64,000 bases of DNA, from contig CM032122.1 in the NCBI GenBank assembly GCA_018894105.1, positions 39,525,404 through 39,589,403 on the forward strand, read 5' to 3'. This DNA is from Jacaranda mimosifolia. Lineage: Eukaryota; Streptophyta; Magnoliopsida; Lamiales; Bignoniaceae. Under the pieces are notes generated by a model, which was not told where the DNA came from, searched no databases, and was given only the letters and a program-made list of their open reading frames with translations. This document shows positions 32,274 through 43,306 of the stretch, one piece after another. Positions within the stretch are counted from its first letter, which is position 1, and every line of letters starts with the position of its first letter. Made by a program: the position numbers and the translations under genes.

Positions 32274-32609
32274 CCTTCAAAACTGCAACTTCTTATTACA
32301 CAAATAAACTAAACTTATAAAAGAAAATTACAAGCGGGGAAATTACAGAAGGGAAATCAGGGGAAAACAAAAGAAAATTTTGGAGAGGAATGGAAAGCGT
32401 CCTCCTCCAACAACAAAACCCCAACCTATTTATAGACAAAAGAAAAAACTGTGCGGACTTCAAACATTTCGAGTCCGAACAGTAAAAAGCTGAAACTACT
32501 GTGCGGATTTTAAAATTTTCGAATCCGAACAGTAACAATGTACAGTAAAAATGAACAGTATATTACTGTTCAAATAGTAATCCCTATTACAAATTACTAT
32601 TTTATCCCT
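32274..32609 (-). promoter_or_regulatory. Viral promoter and start of leader (R region)
   Basis: TATA box at 32427-32434, palindromes at 32448-32483 and 32498-32533. The leader extends only to about 32275, where the T36 tract begins. The segment between the predicted transcript start (about 32398) and 32275 would be the terminal redundancy of the pregenomic RNA, roughly 125 nt. Confidence 0.75.
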
Positions 32610-34067
32610 CTATTCTTTTTCCTTTCTGAGGGAAGCAATAATTTTATGAATGTCTTGTGTTGAGGGTATATCCTCATTGGGGTCCTGTGATTCACCTCCC
32701 AGACATCCATATTGGTTGTCATCTGTTCTTGATCTTGATGAAGTAGCCATTGATACATCATCATCTTCTTCATCTGATTGCTCTTTATCATCTTTTCCTT
32801 TTAACTCAGCTTGTACCATATTAAGTACTTCTTTGAGCAAGTCTTCTTTACACAATTTTCCCTTGCGCATTTTTATTTTTTCTGAAGCTTTTCCGAACAA
32901 TGATGAAGCTTCTTTTTTCTTATCAGATTCAAATTTTTCCCTGTATAATTGGGTTGCTTTAAAAATATTATTTAAAGTATCTTGACCCTCAATCTGGCCA
33001 CTTTGCTTGTCAATCTGAAGCATTTTGTTCCACCATTTGATATAATAGGAACGATAAAGACACGGAATATTATCTTCCGTAACTCCAACATCTGGAACCC
33101 ATTTCCAGATCCAAGGAATAGAAAATTCCATAAAGAAAAGCATGGCTGCTTTATTAGTTGCCATCTCATCATTTTCTTCTGCCTCTATTAATTCTGGAGA
33201 ATATTGACTCCATTTATCATATGCCTGTCTAAATTGATCTGGCAAAATATTATGAGTAGGGCCATATGATTGCCACCAAAACACAAACCAATTTGGTATT
33301 TTTGTGTCAAAAAGTTCAGGACATACTTTTATAAACCAAGTATGTTTTTTCCTGGGATTTTCATAAAGAAAAACATTTTTAAAAGCCTGGATATAATCCC
33401 AGTAATTAAATTTGAAAGTAATTCTATTAACAGAAAATTCTTTTTCTTTTAATGAGGATAAACCCCATTCTTCAATAGAAATCAATTTTTTAATTATTAT
33501 TTTACTAAAATTAAAAACATTTTTCTCTTGATAAGGGAAATAATGATTAACCTCACAAGAGCCAGTATAAATAAGAATATTTTCAAAAAACATTCTGGGT
33601 TTATAAGACCCAGCAGCATATGATGCTGTATCCAAATACCTTTGGTGTATTACCCATGGATCTTTCTTCCATTGAAGATCTTTATGCTCAAGGATTGTTA
33701 TTATATCCTTAGCATCTTTTTGCTCAAAAGTTGTGAGGGAATCCTCATCAACTGGGGATGCAATATTAGAAGTAACATCCACAAAAGAAGGTTTATTAGT
33801 TCCTTCTGGCTTTTTGGACGGGTTGGAGGCAGATGGTTTATTATACTCATCTGTATTTTGTTTTTGCTTGAATTGCAGAAATTCTGCAAAAAGGGGATCT
33901 TTATAAATTGGATCTGAAGAGGTTGAAGAGGCATATGATGCCTGAGAAACCGGGGAAGCTATTAGCTTCTGTTTGCCATGTTGTATTAGTGGCCTTGGCG
34001 TGCCACGATAATTGCTTCCTCTTCCTCCTCTATTAGAGAAGGGATTATGGCCCCTATAAGGGATCAT
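32610..34067 (-). CDS. Viral ORF3, unknown function, intact
   Basis: Open 485-codon frame, ATGA overlap with the 3' end of the truncated ORF2 copy to its right. Translation matches the other copies. Confidence 0.85.
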   Translation of the reverse strand: MIPYRGHNPFSNRGGRGSNYRGTPRPLIQHGKQKLIASPVSQASYASSTSSDPIYKDPLFAEFLQFKQKQNTDEYNKPSASNPSKKPEGTNKPSFVDVTSNIASPVDEDSLTTFEQKDAKDIITILEHKDLQWKKDPWVIHQRYLDTASYAAGSYKPRMFFENILIYTGSCEVNHYFPYQEKNVFNFSKIIIKKLISIEEWGLSSLKEKEFSVNRITFKFNYWDYIQAFKNVFLYENPRKKHTWFIKVCPELFDTKIPNWFVFWWQSYGPTHNILPDQFRQAYDKWSQYSPELIEAEENDEMATNKAAMLFFMEFSIPWIWKWVPDVGVTEDNIPCLYRSYYIKWWNKMLQIDKQSGQIEGQDTLNNIFKATQLYREKFESDKKKEASSLFGKASEKIKMRKGKLCKEDLLKEVLNMVQAELKGKDDKEQSDEEDDDVSMATSSRSRTDDNQYGCLGGESQDPNEDIPSTQDIHKIIASLRKEKE

Positions 34068-37000
34068 CCCTGCAAAAATTCTCGTGTTAGAAAATCAGGG
34101 AGACTATTATCACTACCCTTTTTATATATTATTTTAAAATCAAAAGGGGCTAAATAAGCTTGCCACCTTGCAAACATTTGTTTTGAAACATTATGTTTAA
34201 AATCTTTATTAAACATAAATTGTGCAGCCTGACAATCAGTTTTAACTATAAAAAACTGATTATATAAATCATCTTGAAATTTAAGCACACATTTAACTAT
34301 AGCAAAAATTTCTTTAGCTACAGTTGCATAATTTTTCTGGCTATCATTCCATTTACCAGAACAAAATCTAACAAGAATCTCTTGCTTATTATTAGGATCA
34401 ATTTGAGTTAAAATACCTCCATATCCTAAATCAGAGGCATCAGTTTCAACAATTTTTTCCCAATTAGGATTAGAAAGCATTAAACAAGGCAATTTATTAA
34501 CCTTTTCTTTTATTTTAATAATAGCATTAGTATGACTATCATTCCAAGGTTTAGGAACCTTCTTTAACCTATCATATAACAATGCAGTATCCTGAGCAAG
34601 ATTTTTATAATAAGGAGAAATATAATTTAGACTCCCTAAAAATCTTTGTAATTGAGTTTTATCAGCAATTCTGTCAGGAAACTTAGAAGCAAATTCAATA
34701 CTTCTATTAATAGGAACAATTTTTCCTTTTTCAATAAAATGACCCAAAAATTTAATTTTAGTTTGAAACAAAACCATTTTGGGTTTAGAAATAACAAGAC
34801 CACTATTTATTATAGCAGTTTTAAAAATATTAAGATGTTTAAAATGATTTTCTATGGTATTAGAAAAAACCAAAATATCATCAATATAAACAATGATAAA
34901 GCTATTAAAAGGATTGAAAATATCATTCATAATTTTTTGAAATTCTGAAGGGGCATTCTTCAGACCAAATGGCATAACATTCCATTCATATTGCCCAAAT
35001 GGAACATTAAAGGCAGTTTTAAACTTATCCTTTTCAGCAATTTGAATTTGCCAATAACCAGATTTTAAATCAAATTTTGAAAATATATTAGCATCAAAAA
35101 GTCTATCAAGCAAATCCTTTTTATTAGGAATAGGATACTTAATCCATTTTAAAACCTTATTAAGAGGTTTATAGTTTATTACTAATCTAGGAGCACCACG
35201 TTCTTGTTCACTATGCTTATTAACATAAAACGCAGTACAGGACCAAGCAGACTTGGTTGGCCTTATTAAGCTCTTTTGTAATAAAGACTCAATTTCTTTT
35301 TTACAATAATTTAAATATTCAGAATTCATTTGACAAGGCCTAGCTTTAGTAGGAATATTACCATCAAAGCTATCATCATAAGGCAAATCAACAATATGCT
35401 TCTTTCTATTCCAAAAAGCATTAGGGTGTTCATTACACACAGATAAAGCAAATTGATTTTCAAGAAAAGCTATTTTCTCTTTTAACTTAGGCTTTTCTAA
35501 TTGATTATCAATATCGAGACTAACAATTTCTTGTTTTAAGAAATTTATATGATTAGTTTTAGCTTTTAAAACTTCTTCTATATTATTAAGAATTCTAGAA
35601 AAAGGTTCAACAATAAATTCAAAATAAATTTCTTTATTATTATATGTACCAGTAAAACCATTTTTATCAACCATTTTTAAAGGATAAATTTTCTTTAAAA
35701 ACGGAGTTCCAAGAATGATTTGGTTTGAAATATTTTTAACCAATAAGAAGCTATTAGGAATACAGATTTTATTTTTACAAATAAAAGCTTTTGACAATTT
35801 ATAACTAATGTCAAGTTTTTCACTATTAGCAGTACGAAGAATATGAGTAGTTTTTTCAAAATACCTAGTAGGTATTAAACCTTCTTGAATACAATTTAAA
35901 TCAGCACCACTATCAATTAGTGCTATAAATTCTTTTGAAAAATTATTACTAATTAAAAGTTTTATTTTCACAAGCCATTTTTGTGAAGTAATCATTTCTA
36001 ATTTATTAAGAAAATCATCACTTTGAATATTATTATTAATACTCTCAGGAAAATTAAACATATTATCAATTTGAGGAATTATTTGTTTACCCTGAGAAAT
36101 TTCTAATCTTTTTATTCTTTCTTCTAAAGAGTTATTATTTCTTTTTAAATCAATAATTTCTCTTTTTAAATTATCCACTTCTTTTTTCAAATCAATCAAA
36201 TTAGTAGGACTTCTAGATTTATTCCTACTTTCTAATATTTTATAAACTTCAGACATAGAATAGGGATCATTATCCCTTAAAATATTATTTTGAAAAGAAG
36301 AAGTTTGTGAAGGAGAAGAAGAAGAAATATTTTCCATTTCATCTATTATCTTAGATCTTAAAATAGGATCTTTTATCATTTTCAAAAATTCAATAGTATT
36401 ATCATTACTAATAACATTTAATTCAGAAAACTGAGAAATTAAATTATACATCTCATCAGTATCAGATTTACTATTATCAGATGCAATATTATCACATGAC
36501 AATCCTTCCTTACAAGGATCACATTCAGAACTAGAACTATCAACACATTCATTAATATTATCAGAAAAAGCAGAATCAATATCATCATCAGATTCTAACA
36601 TTAATTTAAAAAGAATATCCTTAAGATTATCATCTATCTCAAGGCTATTAATTCTTTCTCTCATTCTACACTTATCAGCATAGTGTCCTACCTTACCACA
36701 CTTATAACAGGCACCATATTTATGAAATTTCTTTCTTATGGTCCTATTAGAAGGTCTAGGTTCTCTATAATTTCCAGAATCTCTATAACGTTTCATTTTT
36801 TCTTTCTGTTTTTCTCTAGTCTGTTTATGAGTTTTCTTCCTAGATTTTTTTCTATAACTCTCATTATCATGTTTTTGTGATTTATTATTACTAACCTGTT
36901 TTGGGTTTTCCATCCCAAACTGTCCACAAAACTGACCTAATTGTTTTCTTTCCGTAATATTATTACGCTTAATTTGTTGATTCAATTTAATATCATTACA

Positions 37001-38362
37001 GAGGGCTAATCCTTCCTGAATACAAGTTCCTATTAACTTGCCATATGTAAATTTACTATAGTCTATATTAGACTCATTTTGCCTAAGATTTTTTCTGACT
37101 CTCTCAGCAAACATATAAGGCAATCCATCTATAAACTTGGATTTCCAATGGTCACTATTTGACTCAGGAAGCTCCATAACTCTAGAAAGAAAAGTATCTT
37201 TATACCATCTAAAAGATGTAAGACTCTGACATTTTAAACCATTCAATAAAGTTCTAATATGTTCAGAGTTATTAGTATATCTACCAGTAAAATGTTCTAT
37301 AATAGTAACAATCAAAGTATAAACAGCATTTTCAATATTATTACTGGTTCCTTCCTGTTTAACACTATTAAGAATCTCCTCTTTATTATTGGGAGAAAGA
37401 TAATTATCCCACCAACCTTTAAGTTGGCCAGTAAAACCTGCAATAATCATTTTTGCAACAGTATTATCACTATTACCATTATTCTTGCAAATAGTACAAT
37501 ACATTAACATACGATGCACCAAATTATAAATATGGCGTTCAGTAAAACCATCCAAATTCCATTCATAGATGCTTTTACCATTATAAGAATTGTTAAGAAC
37601 TAAATCTTGTTCTTCATGCAAAACATCTTGTGGTGTAGGCCTAGGATAATAATAAGTTCTCATTGTTGGCCTATCTGCATAATTCTGAATTTTATTAATC
37701 TCTTCCCTAACTTTATTATTATAATCATTCTCATCTAATTCCTTATTAAGAGTAGAAATCCTAAATTCAGCAAATTTCTTAGTTATTACCTTTTCTATTT
37801 CAGAAACATCCCTAACAATGAAATCATTAACTTCAGGAGGGGGCTGAATAGAAGGCATAGCAATATGATCAGGAGCAGGATGAACAAATTGTTTATTAAT
37901 TTTCTCTTCCAAATTATTAATATTTTTATTTAATTTTTCCATATTCACAATTATATCATTGAGTCTTTTATCAAGTTGGTAAATATTTTCACCAAGTACA
38001 TTTAAATATAAATTAGCATAATTCTGCTGTTTAATTAAAACATTCATATTACGAGTAGTAACAACAGCTGTATCATTTTCAAGCATTTTATAAAATGCAA
38101 CAAAAGAAAATTTATTATTACCTTCAATAATAAAAGAATCTTGTGGAGGAAAAACAGTTTTTTCTTTCCTACCATTATCATAAATATAAGTTCTTTCAAG
38201 AACAGAAATTTGAGGTTCAATATAATTGACCAAAAACCAAGGAACAAAAGGTATTATTTGATTTTTCTCTTCTACGAATTTATAAAATTCTGTTTGAAAA
38301 TAATTTTGTTGATCTTTATTAAAATTATCAAAAAACCATTTTCTAAATAAAATCCAACGATC
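34064..38362 (-). pseudogene. ORF2 copy lacking its first about 26 codons
   Basis: The frame is open through all domains to the normal stop, but the native start codon and the first 26 or so codons are cut off at the inversion point near 38362. Upstream of it lies a plus-oriented ORF1 fragment, so there is no natural start and no leader. It retains coat core, knuckle, protease, RT and RNase H. Confidence 0.9.
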
Positions 38363-38921
38363 TGAAACAATTTGTATTACTTATCGCATATATTATAAGC
38401 CTTTATACACATTGAATCCTATGTGTAAAATGATAAATAATAATAAAAATGAAACTATTTTAATTGAAACCAATTTTTGTAAATCTCATATAACAACTAG
38501 AAAACCAATAAAATGGGATGAAGTTAGATTTCCTGAAAATTGGTTAATGGAAAATGTTATTCCTATTCAACCAGTAATACAAACTGAATTAAATAAGGTA
38601 ATTCAAACCCCAGATGGGAATGTTTTAATTGATTTTAAAAAACCTGGTAATAATAGGTTAAAATCAAGTAGATCTCATAGATCTTCTTCTTATTCTTCAT
38701 TTTCTGTGTTTGATCCTCTTGATTATACAGTTGAAAGTCCTGAATTGTCTAGAGCTTCAACATCTAGAGTTAGAGATAATAATTCTGAAACTCGTTTTGG
38801 AAAATTAAAAATTTCTTCTGATAATATTGTTCATGGTATTCCTACTGATAATAATAGTGAGGAGTCTCTGGAACCAACTGAATCCGATATGGATTTTTCT
38901 GTGAGAAATACTCGCATTTAA
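38363..38921 (+). pseudogene. ORF1 3' fragment
   Basis: Plus-oriented codons from about 177 to 362 of ORF1, ending in TAATAA 14 nt before the ORF2 copy at 38936. The N-terminal half and the leader are missing. Open from a Met-like codon at 38412, but this is an internal position of the native protein. Confidence 0.85.
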
Positions 38922-38935
38922 TAAATTGTTTTATA

Positions 38936-41900
38936 ATGAATCAAGACAAACTTGATTTTTCAAAAGGTTCTTATAATAGAAAACTTATATCACTAGAGTT
39001 TAATAAAGATCGTTGGATTTTATTTAGAAAATGGTTTTTTGATAATTTTAATAAAGATCAACAAAATTATTTTCAAACAGAATTTTATAAATTCGTAGAA
39101 GAGAAAAATCAAATAATACCTTTTGTTCCTTGGTTTTTGGTCAATTATATTGAACCTCAAATTTCTGTTCTTGAAAGAACTTATATTTATGATAATGGTA
39201 GGAAAGAAAAAACTGTTTTTCCTCCACAAGATTCTTTTATTATTGAAGGTAATTATAAATTTTCTTTTGTTGCATTTTATAAAATGCTTGAAAATGATAC
39301 AGCTGTTGTTACTACTCGTAATATGAATGTTTTAATTAAACAGCAGAATTATGCTAATTTATATTTAAATGTACTTGGTGAAAATATTTACCAACTTGAT
39401 AAAAGACTCAATGATATAATTGTGAATATGGAAAAATTAAATAAAAATATTAATAATTTGGAAGAGAAAATTAATAAACAATTTGTTCATCCTGCTCCTG
39501 ATCATATTGCTATGCCTTCTATTCAGCCCCCTCCTGAAGTTAATGATTTCATTGTTAGGGATGTTTCTGAAATAGAAAAGGTAATAACTAAGAAATTTGC
39601 TGAATTTAGGATTTCTACTCTTAATAAGGAATTAGATGAGAATGATTATAATAATAAAGTTAGGGAAGAGATTAATAAAATTCAGAATTATGCAGATAGG
39701 CCAACAATGAGAACTTATTATTATCCTAGGCCTACACCACAAGATGTTTTGCATGAAGAACAAGATTTAGTTCTTAACAATTCTTATAATGGTAAAAGCA
39801 TCTATGAATGGAATTTGGATGGTTTTACTGAACGCCATATTTATAATTTGGTGCATCGTATGTTAATGTATTGTACTATTTGCAAGAATAATGGTAATAG
39901 TGATAATACTGTTGCAAAAATGATTATTGCAGGTTTTACTGGCCAACTTAAAGGTTGGTGGGATAATTATCTTTCTCCCAATAATAAAGAGGAGATTCTT
40001 AATAGTGTTAAACAGGAAGGAACCAGTAATAATATTGAAAATGCTGTTTATACTTTGATTGTTACTATTATAGAACATTTTACTGGTAGATATACTAATA
40101 ACTCTGAACATATTAGAACTTTATTGAATGGTTTAAAATGTCAGAGTCTTACATCTTTTAGATGGTATAAAGATACTTTTCTTTCTAGAGTTATGGAGCT
40201 TCCTGAGTCAAATAGTGACCATTGGAAATCCAAGTTTATAGATGGATTGCCTTATATGTTTGCTGAGAGAGTCAGAAAAAATCTTAGGCAAAATGAGTCT
40301 AATATAGACTATAGTAAATTTACATATGGCAAGTTAATAGGAACTTGTATTCAGGAAGGATTAGCCCTCTGTAATGATATTAAATTGAATCAACAAATTA
40401 AGCGTAATAATATTACGGAAAGAAAACAATTAGGTCAGTTTTGTGGACAGTTTGGGATGGAAAACCCAAAACAGGTTAGTAATAATAAATCACAAAAACA
40501 TGATAATGAGAGTTATAGAAAAAAATCTAGGAAGAAAACTCATAAACAGACTAGAGAAAAACAGAAAGAAAAAATGAAACGTTATAGAGATTCTGGAAAT
40601 TATAGAGAACCTAGACCTTCTAATAGGACCATAAGAAAGAAATTTCATAAATATGGTGCCTGTTATAAGTGTGGTAAGGTAGGACACTATGCTGATAAGT
40701 GTAGAATGAGAGAAAGAATTAATAGCCTTGAGATAGATGATAATCTTAAGGATATTCTTTTTAAATTAATGTTAGAATCTGATGATGATATTGATTCTGC
40801 TTTTTCTGATAATATTAATGAATGTGTTGATAGTTCTAGTTCTGAATGTGATCCTTGTAAGGAAGGATTGTCATGTGATAATATTGCATCTGATAATAGT
40901 AAATCTGATACTGATGAGATGTATAATTTAATTTCTCAGTTTTCTGAATTAAATGTTATTAGTAATGATAATACTATTGAATTTTTGAAAATGATAAAAG
41001 ATCCTATTTTAAGATCTAAGATAATAGATGAAATGGAAAATATTTCTTCTTCTTCTCCTTCACAAACTTCTTCTTTTCAAAATAATATTTTAAGGGATAA
41101 TGATCCCTATTCTATGTCTGAAGTTTATAAAATATTAGAAAGTAGGAATAAATCTAGAAGTCCTACTAATTTGATTGATTTGAAAAAAGAAGTGGATAAT
41201 TTAAAAAGAGAAATTATTGATTTAAAAAGAAATAATAACTCTTTAGAAGAAAGAATAAAAAGATTAGAAATTTCTCAGGGTAAACAAATAATTCCTCAAA
41301 TTGATAATATGTTTAATTTTCCTGAGAGTATTAATAATAATATTCAAAGTGATGATTTTCTTAATAAATTAGAAATGATTACTTCACAAAAATGGCTTGT
41401 GAAAATAAAACTTTTAATTAGTAATAATTTTTCAAAAGAATTTATAGCACTAATTGATAGTGGTGCTGATTTAAATTGTATTCAAGAAGGTTTAATACCT
41501 ACTAGGTATTTTGAAAAAACTACTCATATTCTTCGTACTGCTAATAGTGAAAAACTTGACATTAGTTATAAATTGTCAAAAGCTTTTATTTGTAAAAATA
41601 AAATCTGTATTCCTAATAGCTTCTTATTGGTTAAAAATATTTCAAACCAAATCATTCTTGGAACTCCGTTTTTAAAGAAAATTTATCCTTTAAAAATGGT
41701 TGATAAAAATGGTTTTACTGGTACATATAATAATAAAGAAATTTATTTTGAATTTATTGTTGAACCTTTTTCTAGAATTCTTAATAATATAGAAGAAGTT
41801 TTAAAAGCTAAAACTAATCATATAAATTTCTTAAAACAAGAAATTGTTAGTCTCGATATTGATAATCAATTAGAAAAGCCTAAGTTAAAAGAGAAAATAG

Positions 41901-43306
41901 CTTTTCTTGAAAATCAATTTGCTTTATCTGTGTGTAATGAACACCCTAATGCTTTTTGGAATAGAAAGAAGCATATTGTTGATTTGCCTTATGATGATAG
42001 CTTTGATGGTAATATTCCTACTAAAGCTAGGCCTTGTCAAATGAATTCTGAATATTTAAATTATTGTAAAAAAGAAATTGAGTCTTTATTACAAAAGAGC
42101 TTAATAAGGCCAACCAAGTCTGCTTGGTCCTGTACTGCGTTTTATGTTAATAAGCATAGTGAACAAGAACGTGGTGCTCCTAGATTAGTAATAAACTATA
42201 AACCTCTTAATAAGGTTTTAAAATGGATTAAGTATCCTATTCCTAATAAAAAGGATTTGCTTGATAGACTTTTTGATGCTAATATATTTTCAAAATTTGA
42301 TTTAAAATCTGGTTATTGGCAAATTCAAATTGCTGAAAAGGATAAGTTTAAAACTGCCTTTAATGTTCCATTTGGGCAATATGAATGGAATGTTATGCCA
42401 TTTGGTCTGAAGAATGCCCCTTCAGAATTTCAAAAAATTATGAATGATATTTTCAATCCTTTTAATAGCTTTATCATTGTTTATATTGATGATATTTTGG
42501 TTTTTTCTAATACCATAGAAAATCATTTTAAACATCTTAATATTTTTAAAACTGCTATAATAAATAGTGGTCTTGTTATTTCTAAACCCAAAATGGTTTT
42601 GTTTCAAACTAAAATTAAATTTTTGGGTCATTTTATTGAAAAAGGAAAAATTGTTCCTATTAATAGAAGTATTGAATTTGCTTCTAAGTTTCCTGACAGA
42701 ATTGCTGATAAAACTCAATTACAAAGATTTTTAGGGAGTCTAAATTATATTTCTCCTTATTATAAAAATCTTGCTCAGGATACTGCATTGTTATATGATA
42801 GGTTAAAGAAGGTTCCTAAACCTTGGAATGATAGTCATACTAATGCTATTATTAAAATAAAAGAAAAGGTTAATAAATTGCCTTGTTTAATGCTTTCTAA
42901 TCCTAATTGGGAAAAAATTGTTGAAACTGATGCCTCTGATTTAGGATATGGAGGTATTTTAACTCAAATTGATCCTAATAATAAGCAAGAGATTCTTGTT
43001 AGATTTTGTTCTGGTAAATGGAATGATAGCCAGAAAAATTATGCAACTGTAGCTAAAGAAATTTTTGCTATAGTTAAATGTGTGCTTAAATTTCAAGATG
43101 ATTTATATAATCAGTTTTTTATAGTTAAAACTGATTGTCAGGCTGCACAATTTATGTTTAATAAAGATTTTAAACATAATGTTTCAAAACAAATGTTTGC
43201 AAGGTGGCAAGCTTATTTAGCCCCTTTTGATTTTAAAATAATATATAAAAAGGGTAGTGATAATAGTCTCCCTGATTTTCTAACACGAGAATTTTTGCAG
43301 GGATGA
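38936..43306 (+). CDS. Viral ORF2 polyprotein, full length
   Basis: The only full-length plus-strand copy (1456 codons). All domain landmarks are present at the residues given for 2501-6871, and one N-terminal residue differs (Tyr for Asn near 107). It forms the right arm of the large palindrome with 34064-38362. The upstream ORF1 is only a fragment and there is no leader, so a native transcript for it is not evident. Confidence 0.95.
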   Translation: MNQDKLDFSKGSYNRKLISLEFNKDRWILFRKWFFDNFNKDQQNYFQTEFYKFVEEKNQIIPFVPWFLVNYIEPQISVLERTYIYDNGRKEKTVFPPQDSFIIEGNYKFSFVAFYKMLENDTAVVTTRNMNVLIKQQNYANLYLNVLGENIYQLDKRLNDIIVNMEKLNKNINNLEEKINKQFVHPAPDHIAMPSIQPPPEVNDFIVRDVSEIEKVITKKFAEFRISTLNKELDENDYNNKVREEINKIQNYADRPTMRTYYYPRPTPQDVLHEEQDLVLNNSYNGKSIYEWNLDGFTERHIYNLVHRMLMYCTICKNNGNSDNTVAKMIIAGFTGQLKGWWDNYLSPNNKEEILNSVKQEGTSNNIENAVYTLIVTIIEHFTGRYTNNSEHIRTLLNGLKCQSLTSFRWYKDTFLSRVMELPESNSDHWKSKFIDGLPYMFAERVRKNLRQNESNIDYSKFTYGKLIGTCIQEGLALCNDIKLNQQIKRNNITERKQLGQFCGQFGMENPKQVSNNKSQKHDNESYRKKSRKKTHKQTREKQKEKMKRYRDSGNYREPRPSNRTIRKKFHKYGACYKCGKVGHYADKCRMRERINSLEIDDNLKDILFKLMLESDDDIDSAFSDNINECVDSSSSECDPCKEGLSCDNIASDNSKSDTDEMYNLISQFSELNVISNDNTIEFLKMIKDPILRSKIIDEMENISSSSPSQTSSFQNNILRDNDPYSMSEVYKILESRNKSRSPTNLIDLKKEVDNLKREIIDLKRNNNSLEERIKRLEISQGKQIIPQIDNMFNFPESINNNIQSDDFLNKLEMITSQKWLVKIKLLISNNFSKEFIALIDSGADLNCIQEGLIPTRYFEKTTHILRTANSEKLDISYKLSKAFICKNKICIPNSFLLVKNISNQIILGTPFLKKIYPLKMVDKNGFTGTYNNKEIYFEFIVEPFSRILNNIEEVLKAKTNHINFLKQEIVSLDIDNQLEKPKLKEKIAFLENQFALSVCNEHPNAFWNRKKHIVDLPYDDSFDGNIPTKARPCQMNSEYLNYCKKEIESLLQKSLIRPTKSAWSCTAFYVNKHSEQERGAPRLVINYKPLNKVLKWIKYPIPNKKDLLDRLFDANIFSKFDLKSGYWQIQIAEKDKFKTAFNVPFGQYEWNVMPFGLKNAPSEFQKIMNDIFNPFNSFIIVYIDDILVFSNTIENHFKHLNIFKTAIINSGLVISKPKMVLFQTKIKFLGHFIEKGKIVPINRSIEFASKFPDRIADKTQLQRFLGSLNYISPYYKNLAQDTALLYDRLKKVPKPWNDSHTNAIIKIKEKVNKLPCLMLSNPNWEKIVETDASDLGYGGILTQIDPNNKQEILVRFCSGKWNDSQKNYATVAKEIFAIVKCVLKFQDDLYNQFFIVKTDCQAAQFMFNKDFKHNVSKQMFARWQAYLAPFDFKIIYKKGSDNSLPDFLTREFLQG

